Positions 47,261 to 57,171 of a stretch of DNA of 64,000 nucleotides are shown here, piece after piece; the stretch's first letter is position 1, and the number at the start of each line of letters is the position of its first letter. The position numbers were made by a program, and so were the translations under genes. The notes beneath the pieces are model-generated. The model was not told the DNA's origin and ran no database searches. It saw nothing but the letters and a program-made list of their open reading frames with translations. The stretch comes from Shewanella sp. Arc9-LZ (GTDB lineage: Bacteria; Pseudomonadota; Gammaproteobacteria; Enterobacterales; Shewanellaceae), in assembly GCF_010092445.1 (NCBI RefSeq), contig NZ_CP048031.1:2046001-2110000 (forward strand), read 5' to 3'.

Positions 47261-48772
47261 TTATGCTGCTGTTTCTGGACACATTGATAAGGTACTAACA
47301 ATGCCTAAGTCATCAAGTTGCTCCAAGGTGACATTAAATCCCCATAATCGATGTAAATGCTTTAATACCTCTTGATGATTGTCTGCCAGCGGGATGCCGT
47401 CAAATGGTATGTAGCGTAAGATAATTGACCTGTCACCGTTCACTTGCACTTGTTGTACTTGTATATTGGGCTCGATATTCGACAGATTATATTGTTGTGA
47501 TAGGGTGTTGCGAATATCTTGGTAACCTTGATCATCATGAATGGCCGATATTGATAGTTGACTGCGTTTTTCATTATCTAAAATACCAAATAGCTTAAAG
47601 TCACGAATCACTTTAGGTGATAAATATTGGCTAATAAAACTCTCATCTTTAAAGTGTTTCATGGCAAAGTGAACCGTTGTCAGCCAATCGCTGCCTGCAA
47701 TGTCTGGAAACCATTTTCGATCTTCTTCAGTGGGGGTTTCGCAGATGCGTCTGATATCGATAAACATTGCAAACCCTAAAGCATAGGGGTTTATGCCACT
47801 ATAATGTGGACTATTATAGGCAGGTTGAGCGACCACTGCGGTGTGATTTTGCAAGAATTCCAACATGAAACGGTCGGTAACTTTATCGGTATCATATAAG
47901 CGATTGAGTATGGTGTAATGCCAAAAAGTTGCCCAGCCTTCGTTCATCACTTGGGTTTGCTTTTGTGGGTAAAAATATTGCGCCATCTTACGTACTATGC
48001 GCACCAATTCACGTTGCCAAGGTGCTAATAATGGTGCGTTTTTTTCAATAAAATATAAAATGTTTTCTTGAGGTTCACTGGGGAAAATAGCCGTCGTTTC
48101 AGGGGTGTCTGTTTGTGGTGATGTAGGCAGCGTTCGCCATAAGTCATTCACTTGGCTTTGCAGATAATCTTCACGCTCTTGTTGTCTTGCTTGTTCTTCT
48201 TTGAGTGACACTTCAGCTGGACGTTTGTAGCGGTCTACACCGTAATTCATTAATGCATGGCAAGAGTCTAAGGTCAGTTCAACTTGCTCTACACCATAAC
48301 GTAATTCACATTCACGAATATAATTCTTAGCAAAAACTAAATAATCAATAATCGAACTGGCATCGGTCCAGGTGTTAAATAAATAGTTATTTTTAAAAAA
48401 ACTATTGTGGCCATAACAGGCGTGAGCCATAACCAATGCTTGCATCGTGATGGTATTTTCTTCCATTAAATAGGCGATGCAGGGGGCGGAATTTATCACA
48501 ATTTCATAAGCTAACCCCATTTGGCCGCGCTTGTAGCCTTGTTCTGTTTGGATAAACCGTTTACCAAATGACCAATGAGTGTAACCAATGGGCATTCCTA
48601 TCCCTGCATAGGCATCCATCATTTGTTCCGCGGTAATAATTTCAATTTGATTCGGATAAGTATCAAGTTTAAAGAAAGCCGCGGCCTGTTCAATTTCATA
48701 TTGATATTGTTGCAGTAAATCAAATGTCCACTCGGGACCATCATCTAACGGGTTACGTTTATGTTGAACCAT
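47261..48772 (-). CDS. ycgB: SpoVR family protein YcgB
   Basis: A 503-residue cytoplasmic protein of the SpoVR/YcgB family, named from a Bacillus sporulation protein but widespread in non-sporulating bacteria. Features: GPEWTFDLLQQYQYEIEQ at the start, AHACYGHNSFFKNNYLF, MNEGWATFWHYTILN and NPYALGFAMFIDI. Molecular role unresolved. It is the last gene of the yeaG-yeaH-ycgB operon, nine bases after yeaH, which links it to the stationary-phase and stress kinase module. Confidence 0.96.
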   Translation of the reverse strand: MVQHKRNPLDDGPEWTFDLLQQYQYEIEQAAAFFKLDTYPNQIEIITAEQMMDAYAGIGMPIGYTHWSFGKRFIQTEQGYKRGQMGLAYEIVINSAPCIAYLMEENTITMQALVMAHACYGHNSFFKNNYLFNTWTDASSIIDYLVFAKNYIRECELRYGVEQVELTLDSCHALMNYGVDRYKRPAEVSLKEEQARQQEREDYLQSQVNDLWRTLPTSPQTDTPETTAIFPSEPQENILYFIEKNAPLLAPWQRELVRIVRKMAQYFYPQKQTQVMNEGWATFWHYTILNRLYDTDKVTDRFMLEFLQNHTAVVAQPAYNSPHYSGINPYALGFAMFIDIRRICETPTEEDRKWFPDIAGSDWLTTVHFAMKHFKDESFISQYLSPKVIRDFKLFGILDNEKRSQLSISAIHDDQGYQDIRNTLSQQYNLSNIEPNIQVQQVQVNGDRSIILRYIPFDGIPLADNHQEVLKHLHRLWGFNVTLEQLDDLGIVSTLSMCPETAA

Positions 48773-48781
48773 GATAGCCTC

Positions 48782-50047
48782 CTATATAGCTTGTTTTTTA
48801 AAGAGTTCACGGAAAACGGGATAGATATCTTCAACTTGGTGAATATGCTGTACCGCAATGTTGTCAAACTGCTGTTGTAACTGTTCATATTGATGCCACA
48901 AGGTTTGATGAGCCCGATGACTGATTTCGATGTAACTGAAATAGCGTACTTTGGGCAGAATATGTTTTGCTAATATTTCATGGCAAGTGGGGGAGTCGTC
49001 GGACCAATTATCGCCATCAGAAGCTTGAGCTGCATAGATATTCCATTCATTTTCAGGGTAACGAGCTTGTTGTATTTCATGCATCAGTTTTAATGCGCTT
49101 GATACTATGGTTCCGCCGGTTTCTTGTGAGTAAAAAAATTCGTGTTCATCGACTTCTTTTGCCTGTGTATGGTGGCGAATATATACTACCTCGAGGTTCT
49201 GATAACTGCGGGTCAGAAATAGATACAATAGAATATAAAAACGTTTAGCCATATCTTTGGTAGCTTGATCCATCGAACCTGACACATCCATTAAACAAAA
49301 CATCACCGCTTGACTAGAAGGGACTTCGCGTTTCGCATAGTTGTTATAGCGTAAATCAAAGGTATCGATAAAAGGTACTTTAGCGATTTGCTGCTTGAGC
49401 ACTGTTATTTGCTCTTTGATGGCTATAATCCGCTCGGCTTGAGCGCCAGGAGTATCTTCTAATACCGCAAGTTCGGCTTCCAATGCCTGTAGTGCTTTCT
49501 TTTTCCCGCCGCTCATGGCGATGCGTCTAGCGAGTGATGAACGCAGTGATCTGACAATATTGATATTGGCGGGTACGCCATCATTGGTGAAGCCTGCGCG
49601 ATAGGTTTGATATTCAACCAATTTATTAAGGCGATTATTCTGTAAGTTTGGCAGTTCGAGATCTTCAAACAACAATGCTAAATATTCATCTTTTGAAATA
49701 GTAAATACAAAATCGTCGTCACCTTCGCCACTATTTGAGGCATCGCCTCGACCTGCACCGCCTTGGCCATCTTTAGGCCGTTGAATTTGGTCTCCACGAT
49801 TAAATTGATCATTGCCAGGATGAACTCTGTCCCTTATTCCACCTTGTCCTTGCCTAAAAACGGGCTCACTGAGATCCCGCTTGGGAATACTAATCTGTTC
49901 ACCTTTATCAATATCCGTAACACTTCGGCGTGTTACCGCATCACCGACAGCTTTTTTGATTTGTTTTTTATAGCGTTCAATAAAACGCTGCCGATTAACA
50001 GTGCTTTTTCCTTTTGCGTTGAGTCGTCTATCAATAAAATTTGCCAT
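48782..50047 (-). CDS. yeaH: YeaH family protein (UPF0229, DUF444)
   Basis: A 421-residue protein with a positively charged start ([20 protein letters not shown]), a Gly-rich linker (about 85-105) and a C-terminal von Willebrand A-like region with the MIDAS-type motif [16 protein letters not shown]. The family acts together with the YeaG kinase in stress and nitrogen-starvation responses. It lies 64 bases downstream of yeaG, with a hairpin in the gap, and nine bases upstream of ycgB. Confidence 0.95.
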   Translation of the reverse strand: MANFIDRRLNAKGKSTVNRQRFIERYKKQIKKAVGDAVTRRSVTDIDKGEQISIPKRDLSEPVFRQGQGGIRDRVHPGNDQFNRGDQIQRPKDGQGGAGRGDASNSGEGDDDFVFTISKDEYLALLFEDLELPNLQNNRLNKLVEYQTYRAGFTNDGVPANINIVRSLRSSLARRIAMSGGKKKALQALEAELAVLEDTPGAQAERIIAIKEQITVLKQQIAKVPFIDTFDLRYNNYAKREVPSSQAVMFCLMDVSGSMDQATKDMAKRFYILLYLFLTRSYQNLEVVYIRHHTQAKEVDEHEFFYSQETGGTIVSSALKLMHEIQQARYPENEWNIYAAQASDGDNWSDDSPTCHEILAKHILPKVRYFSYIEISHRAHQTLWHQYEQLQQQFDNIAVQHIHQVEDIYPVFRELFKKQAI

Positions 50048-50069
50048 ACGTCGCTCCCAAGTCTTATGT

Positions 50070-50100
50070 TTGGTAGCGCCCTGGTCAGCGGCGCTACCAA
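50070..50100 (-). other. Intercistronic hairpin between yeaG and yeaH
   Basis: An 11-bp perfect inverted repeat (TTGGTAGCGCC at 50070-50080 with GGCGCTACCAA at 50090-50100), 9-base loop, no T run. It is probably an mRNA processing or stability element that sets the YeaG to YeaH ratio. Confidence 0.6.
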
Positions 50101-50111
50101 TTATTGGGTGT

Positions 50112-52046
50112 CTACGATGATTTACGCACTCGTAAATACCATTCTGACAATAGTCTGACTTGTTTTTTGGTGTAACCTTTTTCCATCATGCGATTAACAA
50201 AGTCGTCATGCTTACGCTGATCGTCATTCGATGTTTTGCCGTTAAACGAAATAACGGGCAGCAAATCTTCAGTGTTGGAAAACATTTTTTTCTCAATCAC
50301 GGTGCGTAATTTCTCATAGCTAGTCCACAGAGGATTATTACCTTCATTATTGGCTCGAGCACGTAAGACGAAGTTAACAATTTCATTGCGGAAATCTTTT
50401 GGATTACTGATCCCCGCTGGTTTTTCAATTTTCTCCAATTCAGCATTTAAGGCACCACGATCAAAAAGTTGTCCTGTTTCTGGGTCGCGATATTCTTGAT
50501 CTTGGATCCAAAAATCAGCATAGGTAACATAACGATCGAAAATATTTTGTCCGTATTCAGAATACGACTCAAGGTAAGCGGTTTGGATCTCTTTACCGAT
50601 AAACTCAACATACTTAGGGATTAAATAACCTTTAAGAAACTCTAAATATTTCTCACTTATATCGTTAGGAAATTGTTCTTGTTCAATTTGCTTTTCCAGT
50701 ACATAAAATAAGTGGACTGGGTTTGCGGCGATTTCTGCACTGTCAAAATTGAATACTCGTGACAAAATCTTAAATGCAAATCGGGTCGATAGCCCTTGCA
50801 TGCCTTCATCTACGCCAGCATAGTCACGATATTCTTGGTAGGATTTCGCTTTGGGATCGGTGTCTTTTAAGCTTTCACCGTTATAGACGCGCATTTTAGA
50901 ATAAATAGACGAGTTTTCGGGCACTTTTAAACGCGATAACACGCTAAATTGTGCCAGGGTTTCTAAGGTCCCAGGAGCACAAGATGCAGTGGATAATTCA
51001 GAATTAGCCAATAATTTTTGATAAATTTCCATTTCTTCAGATACCCGCAAACAATAGGGCACTTTGACAATATAGACGCGATCTAAAAACGCTTCGTTAT
51101 TTTTATTATTCCTAAACGCGGACCATTCTGACTCATTAGAATGGGCCAAAATAATACCGTTATACGGCAAGGCCGATAAGCCTTCAGTACCGTTGTAATT
51201 GCCTTCCTGAGTCGCAGTCAATAATGGATGAAGTACCTTAATGGGGGCTTTAAACATTTCAACAAACTCCATCAACCCTTGGTTTGCACGACATAACGCA
51301 CCTGAGTAAGCATAAGCGTCGGCATCATCTTGTGAAAAATGTTCTAACTGACGAATATCAACTTTACCCACCAAAGCAGAAATATCTTGGTTATTTTCGT
51401 CTCCGGGTTCTGTTTTAGCAATACCGATTTGATCGAGCACCGATGGATACACTTTTACGACTCTAAATTTTGAGATATTACCACCATACTGGTGTAAACG
51501 TTTTACTGTCCATGGTGACATAATCGTTTTGATATAACGACTTGGTATGTTGTATTCGTTTTTGAGTAGTTCACTGTCTTCTTCAGGATCAAACAGACAA
51601 AATGGGTGGTCGTTGACAGGACTACGAACGCCATCGGCAGTTAATATGTAAATCGGCACTTGTTGCATTAATGCTTTGAGTTTTTCGGCCAGCGATGATT
51701 TACCGCCACCGACAGGGCCTAAGAGATATAATATTTGCTTTGACTCTTCTAAGCCTTGAGCAGAATGTTTCAAGTAGGCCACGATTTGTTCAATCGCATC
51801 TTCCATACCATAGAAATCTTTAAATGCGGGATACTGTGCAATAACACGATTAGAAAAAATCCGACTTAAAATTGGATTTTTTGCTGTGTCAATAATCTGC
51901 GGTTCACCAATGGCCATGAGTAACCGTTCGGCAGCAGACACATAGGCACTTCTGTCTTGTTTACAGATATCGAGAAATTGCTCTAAGGTATATTCTTCGT
52001 CACGTTTTTTTTCATAGCGTTGTTGATAGTGCTCAAAAATGCCCAT
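50112..52046 (-). CDS. yeaG: PrkA family serine protein kinase YeaG
   Basis: A 644-residue AAA+-like and kinase-like protein. The N-terminal part has the Walker [17 protein letters not shown] and a Walker B-like region; the C-terminal part is the PrkA kinase domain ([27 protein letters not shown] lies in the ATPase part). In E. coli it acts in nitrogen-starvation and stress adaptation with YeaH. First gene of the operon; GGGGGTTACT lies upstream of the ATG. Start [14 protein letters not shown] is family-typical. Confidence 0.96.
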   Translation of the reverse strand: MGIFEHYQQRYEKKRDEEYTLEQFLDICKQDRSAYVSAAERLLMAIGEPQIIDTAKNPILSRIFSNRVIAQYPAFKDFYGMEDAIEQIVAYLKHSAQGLEESKQILYLLGPVGGGKSSLAEKLKALMQQVPIYILTADGVRSPVNDHPFCLFDPEEDSELLKNEYNIPSRYIKTIMSPWTVKRLHQYGGNISKFRVVKVYPSVLDQIGIAKTEPGDENNQDISALVGKVDIRQLEHFSQDDADAYAYSGALCRANQGLMEFVEMFKAPIKVLHPLLTATQEGNYNGTEGLSALPYNGIILAHSNESEWSAFRNNKNNEAFLDRVYIVKVPYCLRVSEEMEIYQKLLANSELSTASCAPGTLETLAQFSVLSRLKVPENSSIYSKMRVYNGESLKDTDPKAKSYQEYRDYAGVDEGMQGLSTRFAFKILSRVFNFDSAEIAANPVHLFYVLEKQIEQEQFPNDISEKYLEFLKGYLIPKYVEFIGKEIQTAYLESYSEYGQNIFDRYVTYADFWIQDQEYRDPETGQLFDRGALNAELEKIEKPAGISNPKDFRNEIVNFVLRARANNEGNNPLWTSYEKLRTVIEKKMFSNTEDLLPVISFNGKTSNDDQRKHDDFVNRMMEKGYTKKQVRLLSEWYLRVRKSS

Positions 52047-52293
52047 AGTAACCCCCTCAAAACGTACAGTTGTATGACGTAAAAAGCCTGAGTGATGAAT
52101 GCGATGGTCAAGAATGTAATGTTAAATCTGTTAGCGCAATATTAGGCTTTACGACTAAAGTGTAGGACAGGGTAAATAACTTGGCGAAGTTTTAATGAAA
52201 AATAAATCAAATAAAAACAATAACAAACAGTAGCATTTGCAATAGTTGCAAACATAGTCTGATGATAGGCAGCGTACTTTAGGCGGATAAAAT

Positions 52294-52322
52294 GACAAAA
52301 AAAGGAGCCAGAAGGCTCCTTT
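52294..52322 (-). terminator. Terminator of sodB
   Basis: AAAGGAGCC and GGCTCCTTT (52301-52309 and 52314-52322) around a 4-base loop, with TTTTTTT following on the minus strand. Confidence 0.9.
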
Positions 52323-52343
52323 AGTTTTTGCAGTTAATCGAAA

Positions 52344-52928
52344 TTAAGCAGCAAAATTCTTATTAACAAATTCCCAGTTAACAAGCTGCCAGAAGTGAGC
52401 TAAATATTCTGGACGTGCGTTACGGTAATCAACGTAGTAAGCATGTTCCCATACATCTACAGTTAATAGAATCGTAACAGACTCATCTGTTAACGGTGTA
52501 GCAGCATTGCTAGTGTTAACAATCGCTAATGAACCATCAGCTTTTTTCACTAACCATGTCCAAGCGCTACCAAAGTTATTTACTGCAGAATCAGTAAATT
52601 TAGCTTTGAATTCTTCAAAAGAACCAAAAGAAGCATTGATAGCAGCAGCGATATCGCCAGTTGCTTCGCCGCCAGCATTAGGTGCTAAGCAGTTCCAGTA
52701 AAAAGTGTGGTTCCAAACTTGAGCCGCGTTGTTGAACATACCGCCAGTTGAAGTTTTAACAACTTCTTCTAGTGTTTTGCCCGCAAACTCAGTTCCTTCA
52801 ACTAAACCGTTTAGTTTAACCACATATGTGTTGTGATGCTTACCATAATGGAACTCAATGGTTTCTTGAGAAATGTGTGGTTCAAGTGCGTTCTTTGCAT
52901 AAGGTAATGCTGGTAATTCGAAGGCCAT
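52344..52928 (-). CDS. sodB: Iron superoxide dismutase
   Basis: Converts superoxide to oxygen and hydrogen peroxide in the cytoplasm. 194 residues. Metal ligands sit in the expected places: His near HISQETIEFHYGKHH, His in AAQVWNHTFYW, and Asp/His in DVWEHAYYVDYRNARP. The FNNAAQ motif favours the iron-type enzyme over the manganese type. Monocistronic, with its own terminator; GGAGAGATACTA precedes the ATG. Confidence 0.97.
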   Translation of the reverse strand: MAFELPALPYAKNALEPHISQETIEFHYGKHHNTYVVKLNGLVEGTEFAGKTLEEVVKTSTGGMFNNAAQVWNHTFYWNCLAPNAGGEATGDIAAAINASFGSFEEFKAKFTDSAVNNFGSAWTWLVKKADGSLAIVNTSNAATPLTDESVTILLTVDVWEHAYYVDYRNARPEYLAHFWQLVNWEFVNKNFAA

Positions 52929-53162
52929 TAGTATCTCTCCATGGATTCAGGTTATCGTTTTGTTTACCCATCAGGTAACATTGCTCTATTGCTATTGTAC
53001 TGATTATTTTTGTGATGTGAATCATTGTTTAGGGAATTATGTGGATTGCAGTAATCGATTTTATGGATTTTAGATAAACCCTACAAACTGTGGCATTTTG
53101 TTCTTAGTCTAGGTGTCGTACAATAGACATTATGTATTCAGTCGTCGTACTTAGGAAATCAA

Positions 53163-53504
53163 ATGGAAACTGTAGAAAAGATTAAACAGCAAATTACCGA
53201 AAACCCAATTATTGTGTACATGAAAGGTTCACCTAAATTACCAAGCTGTGGATTTTCATCTCAAGTTGCTCAAGTGATGATCAACTGTGGTGAACAATTT
53301 GCGTTCGTAGATATTTTACAGCATCCAGATATTCGTGCTGAATTACCAAAATTTGCTAACTGGCCAACATTCCCACAATTATGGGTAGAAGGCGAGTTAA
53401 TTGGTGGCTGTGACATTATCACTGAAATGTTCCAAAAAGGTGAACTTCAACCAATTATTAAAGCAACTGCTGATAAATTCCGTACAGAAGACGCAGCAGA
53501 GTAA
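53163..53504 (+). CDS. grxD: Monothiol glutaredoxin, Grx4 type
   Basis: A 113-residue CGFS glutaredoxin that binds and hands over 2Fe-2S clusters with glutathione. The PSCGFSSQ active site follows KGSPKL, and NWPTFPQLWVEGELIGGCDI carries the cis-proline and glutathione-binding glycines. GGAAATCAA precedes the ATG. Divergent from sodB. Confidence 0.97.
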   Translation: METVEKIKQQITENPIIVYMKGSPKLPSCGFSSQVAQVMINCGEQFAFVDILQHPDIRAELPKFANWPTFPQLWVEGELIGGCDIITEMFQKGELQPIIKATADKFRTEDAAE

Positions 53505-53532
53505 TTGCAGATGATTGAGTGTTTACGCACTC

Positions 53533-53573
53533 AAAAAAAGCCCCAAAGCGAAAGGCTGTTGGGGCTTTTTATT
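53533..53573. terminator. Terminator between grxD and the uraA-like gene
   Basis: Stem AAAAAGCCCCAA with TTGGGGCTTTTT (53535-53546 and 53559-53570), 12-base loop; A and T runs on both sides make it bidirectional. Confidence 0.88.
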
Positions 53574-53627
53574 ATTTTTTAAAACATGTACTTACAAAGC
53601 AGTGCTTCTGCATGCGGTTACAGAAAG

Positions 53628-54857
53628 TTACTTTTCAACCTGTGGCTTTTTCACGGCAGGTAAAATCAAGTTCATCAAAATAGCAACAATACCGCACAAA
53701 CTTATCCCCGTTAAGCTAAACGAGCCAATACCAAACGCCATTCCGCCAATACCAAACACCAACGTTACCCCGACAATACTCAGATTACGAGGTTCAGATA
53801 AATCGACTTGATGACGAATTAAGGTATTTAATCCAACAGCTGCAATCGAGCCAAATAATAAGCACATAATACCGCCCATTACCGGTACAGGTATGGTTTG
53901 CATCATGGCACCCAATTTACCGACAAAAGCTAGGGTTATCGCAGTGATGGCTGTCCAGGTCATGATCCGTGGATCAAAACTTTTGGTCAGTGTAACCGCA
54001 CCGGTTACTTCACTGTAAGTGGTATTAGGCGGACCGCCCAATGCCGACGCTGCTATCGTAGCAATACCATCGCCAGTAAGGGTGCGATGTAAACCAGGCT
54101 TTTTAAAATAGTCTTTACCCGTCACGTTAGAAATGGCTAAAATATCGCCGATATGTTCAACCGCTGGTGCAATGGCAACTGGGATCATAAATAGAATCGC
54201 ATGCCAGTTAAATTCTGGGGCGACAAAGTTTGGCATGGCTAACCAAGCCGCTTGAGTAACTGGGGTGAAATCGACAACACCAAAGGCTAAGCTCACACCA
54301 TAGCCAACCAATATACCCGCCAGAATAGGCATTAGTCGGACCAATCCTTTAGCAAAAATCGCTACGATTATGGTGGTCATTAATGCCGAAAGTGAAATCG
54401 TTAGCGCGACATTTTGCTCTACGATGATCAAGCTTCCATCACCACTTTTACCTAATGCCATATTGACGGCTACAGGCGCTAAGCCTAAGCCAATGATCAT
54501 AATGACTGGGCCGACAACAACCGGAGGTAATAAAGTATGTATAAATCCAGTGCCACGAAGTTTTACTGTTAATCCAAGTAGCATATACACCACGCCAGCA
54601 GCCATTAAACCGCCCATGGTGGCAGGAATACCCCATGTTTGTACGCCATATAAAATGGGCGCAATAAAGGCAAAGGAAGAAGCGAGGAATACAGGTACTT
54701 GACGTTTAGTGACTAATTGAAACAGTAGGGTACCGAAACCGGCTGTAAATAATGCGACACTGGTGTCTAAACCCGTTAATAACGGCATTAGCACGAGTGC
54801 CCCAAAAGCGACAAATAGCATTTGTGCGCCTTGAAGCGGAATTAACACGCGTTTCAT
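53628..54857 (-). CDS. uraA: UraA-type uracil/nucleobase permease
   Basis: Nucleobase:cation symporter-2 family, about 14 membrane segments, 409 residues. MKRVLIPLQGAQMLFVAFGALVLMPLLTG, the FAFIAPILYG stretch and PAVEHIGDILAISNV with its conserved Glu are characteristic. GGPPNTTYSEVTGAV is another family motif. I chose ATG 54857, which has GGAG six bases upstream; an ATG at 54872 would place the RBS inside the coding region. Substrate likely uracil, by family. Near hda as in E. coli. Confidence 0.92.
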   Translation of the reverse strand: MKRVLIPLQGAQMLFVAFGALVLMPLLTGLDTSVALFTAGFGTLLFQLVTKRQVPVFLASSFAFIAPILYGVQTWGIPATMGGLMAAGVVYMLLGLTVKLRGTGFIHTLLPPVVVGPVIMIIGLGLAPVAVNMALGKSGDGSLIIVEQNVALTISLSALMTTIIVAIFAKGLVRLMPILAGILVGYGVSLAFGVVDFTPVTQAAWLAMPNFVAPEFNWHAILFMIPVAIAPAVEHIGDILAISNVTGKDYFKKPGLHRTLTGDGIATIAASALGGPPNTTYSEVTGAVTLTKSFDPRIMTWTAITAITLAFVGKLGAMMQTIPVPVMGGIMCLLFGSIAAVGLNTLIRHQVDLSEPRNLSIVGVTLVFGIGGMAFGIGSFSLTGISLCGIVAILMNLILPAVKKPQVEK

Positions 54858-55095
54858 ATTGTTCTCCATCATTATTTAGAAAGTTAGCGTGTGATTAAAC
54901 GGCGCGAATTGTCACATAAAAGCGATAATATGCATAACAACTTTGAGGACGCTGTAGCGATTATTGTTATTTGATATGGCTACAATACTGGGTCAATTTG
55001 GCGGCAGTAAAAAAGAGTTTTCGTTATCCATTACTCGATAGAATTTTATTATGATATAATTTGTTCACTTATATTTGCTGCGTTTATGTTATCAG

Positions 55096-56193
55096 ATGCT
55101 GAAAAAACTAATTAATCTCATTACGTTACCACTAATTGCGTTAACCTCGATTACGCTTGTGCATGCTGCTGAAGTGAGCAAGCTTGATGAAGCCGATATT
55201 ACGGTAGCTTCACGCGCAAACGATGTGAAAAATAACGCCCTTAAAGAGGCATTAGCTGCCGTTTTCTTAAAAAACTCTGGTCTGCCGAGTGTAGTATTAA
55301 ACCCATTGGTAAAAGACCAAATTAATAACCCAGAAGTCATTTTGACTCAATACGGTTATTATGAGAAAAATGGTGAACTCATGCTCAAAGCCAGCTTTGA
55401 CCATCAACGGGTTATTTCAACGTTACGTCAAGCCGGTTTACCTGTTTGGGGCAGTCAACGACCATTAACCTTGTTATGGATGTCGGTTGATGAAAATAAT
55501 GAACCGTCTATTTTAGCTGATGCTTCTTCAGCCGATATTCGATCAGAGTTGGCTCAAGAGTCTAATAATAAAGGCATTCCGTTATTGCTGCCTATTATGG
55601 ATTTGGATGATGTGATGCAAGTGAGTATCACTGATGTACGTGGAATGTTTACTGATGTGTTAGCTAATGCATCTACCCGTTATCAAGCTGATTACTTCGC
55701 TATTGCCAATTTGGATACTCAAAGCAGTAACGTTCATTTCACCATCAAATTATTTGATAAAAATAGAACTAATGGTGTACTACAGCCGTTAATTTCACAA
55801 CAGGGTGAAGCGACGGATTATCAACAAGCCACGAAGCGAATGATGAACATTCTGGCCGATTATTATATTAGCCAGTTTGCCATAGCCTCGACAGGCAGTG
55901 ATGTAGCTACCCAAGTCAGCTTTACTGGGTTAAACAACATGACTCAAGTGGTAAATATTGAAACCTATCTTCGTCAGCTTAGTGCGGTGAAATCCCTGAA
56001 ACTTAGTCAGTTTAAGGGTGAAGCAGCCACTTATACGATAGAATTGTTTAGCAGTGTAGATGATTTGCAACGATTGCTTAATATTGATAGTCGGTTATCA
56101 AAATTAGATACCGTTGGCAGTGTGGAGTCATTTTATGAGTCTAAGGCCGACAATTCTACGCCTAAATTACTTTATCAATGGTTGGGCCAATAA
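55096..56193 (+). CDS. DUF2066 family exported protein
   Basis: A 365-residue protein with signal peptide MLKKLINLITLPLIALTSITLVHA, cleaved near residue 24. Motifs typical of DUF2066 follow (AALKEALAAVFLKNSGLPSV region and YGYYEKNGELMLKASFD). No enzymatic motif is visible; function unknown. It is encoded just before hda and is probably periplasmic or lipid-facing. An in-frame TTG at 55075 would add seven residues before the signal peptide and is unlikely. Confidence 0.85.
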   Translation: MLKKLINLITLPLIALTSITLVHAAEVSKLDEADITVASRANDVKNNALKEALAAVFLKNSGLPSVVLNPLVKDQINNPEVILTQYGYYEKNGELMLKASFDHQRVISTLRQAGLPVWGSQRPLTLLWMSVDENNEPSILADASSADIRSELAQESNNKGIPLLLPIMDLDDVMQVSITDVRGMFTDVLANASTRYQADYFAIANLDTQSSNVHFTIKLFDKNRTNGVLQPLISQQGEATDYQQATKRMMNILADYYISQFAIASTGSDVATQVSFTGLNNMTQVVNIETYLRQLSAVKSLKLSQFKGEAATYTIELFSSVDDLQRLLNIDSRLSKLDTVGSVESFYESKADNSTPKLLYQWLGQ

Positions 56194-56347
56194 GTATTAT
56201 CAAAAGGTGCGCTGTACACTTTAATTGTACAGCGTGAAATGCTATACCGAGGTGATCTTTATGTGCAGGATTCTTGCTGATACTCGCATAATTGACGGAT
56301 TTAGGTATAATAACGTTAGTTAGTTTATGATTTTGAGACCTATCTGA

Positions 56348-57058
56348 GTGACACAAAACTCACCAAGACAATTATCTTTACCCGTTTATCTACCTGACGA
56401 TGAAACCTTTCAGAGTTATTATCCTGCTTCGGGTAATGATGAGTTGATCCAGAAACTTCAAGCTAGCGCTGAAGGCAATCTAGCGTCTTCTTTGTATGTA
56501 TATGGCCCAGAAAAATCAGGCCGCACGCATTTAATGCATGCAGCTTGTGCCCTTGCCAATGACCTAGAACGCCGCACTCTCTATATCCCATTAGGCATTC
56601 ATGCCAGTATTTCACCGGCATTATTTGAGGGCCTAGAATCTCTGGAATTGATTTGTATTGATGATATAGAAGCCATAGCGGGTCATCCTGTATGGGAAGA
56701 AGCTATTTTTCATCTATATAATCGTATAGCTGAGCAACAAGATTGCCGTTTAATAGTTAGCGGAAAGGCATCACCTTCTGAAACGGGGTTTTTATTGCCA
56801 GATTTGGTTTCTCGTATGCAATGGGGATTAATCTATCAATTACAACCAATGGCAGACGATGAAAAGCTCGTGGCCTTGCAGCGCCGAGCGGCAATGCGTG
56901 GTTTGCAGTTGTCTGATGAAGTAGGGCGCTTTTTACTGACGCGAATGGCGCGTGATTTACGCACCTTGTTTGATGTACTCGATAAACTCGATAAAGCTTC
57001 TATGGTACATCAGCGTAAACTGACTATTCCGTTTATAAAAGAGATGTTGAGACTTTAA
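56348..57058 (+). CDS. hda: DnaA inactivator protein Hda
   Basis: AAA+ protein that, with the beta clamp, triggers ATP hydrolysis by DnaA and prevents over-initiation. The 236-residue protein starts at GTG 56348. The clamp-binding motif QLSLP lies at residues 8-12, right after MTQNSPR; Walker A is the YGPEKSGRTHLM segment; the Walker B-like segment is LICIDDIEAI; sensor 2 lies in RDLRTLFDVLDKLD. Followed by a large palindromic terminator. Confidence 0.96.
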   Translation: MTQNSPRQLSLPVYLPDDETFQSYYPASGNDELIQKLQASAEGNLASSLYVYGPEKSGRTHLMHAACALANDLERRTLYIPLGIHASISPALFEGLESLELICIDDIEAIAGHPVWEEAIFHLYNRIAEQQDCRLIVSGKASPSETGFLLPDLVSRMQWGLIYQLQPMADDEKLVALQRRAAMRGLQLSDEVGRFLLTRMARDLRTLFDVLDKLDKASMVHQRKLTIPFIKEMLRL

Positions 57059-57110
57059 TACCTTAGGTTTTAATTCTTTAGGCAAAAATTATCGTCATCA
57101 GTCTACGCAA

Positions 57111-57162
57111 TCACACAATAAAAAACGCCAAATGAATTCATTTGGCGTTTTTTATTGTGTGA
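57111..57162. terminator. 52-bp perfect palindrome, bidirectional terminator
   Basis: A perfect inverted repeat with 26-base arms and no spacer, centred on GAATTC at 57134-57139. It contains AAAAAACGCCAAATG and its complement, so the T run follows the GC-rich stem on both strands. It separates convergent hda and the lipoprotein gene. Confidence 0.93.
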
Positions 57163-57171
57163 GTCAATGGT

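Noticed and set aside
53515..53811. Plus-strand 98-codon frame after grxD
   Set aside because: It passes through the terminator hairpin and antisense to the permease 3' end; composition is not protein-like.
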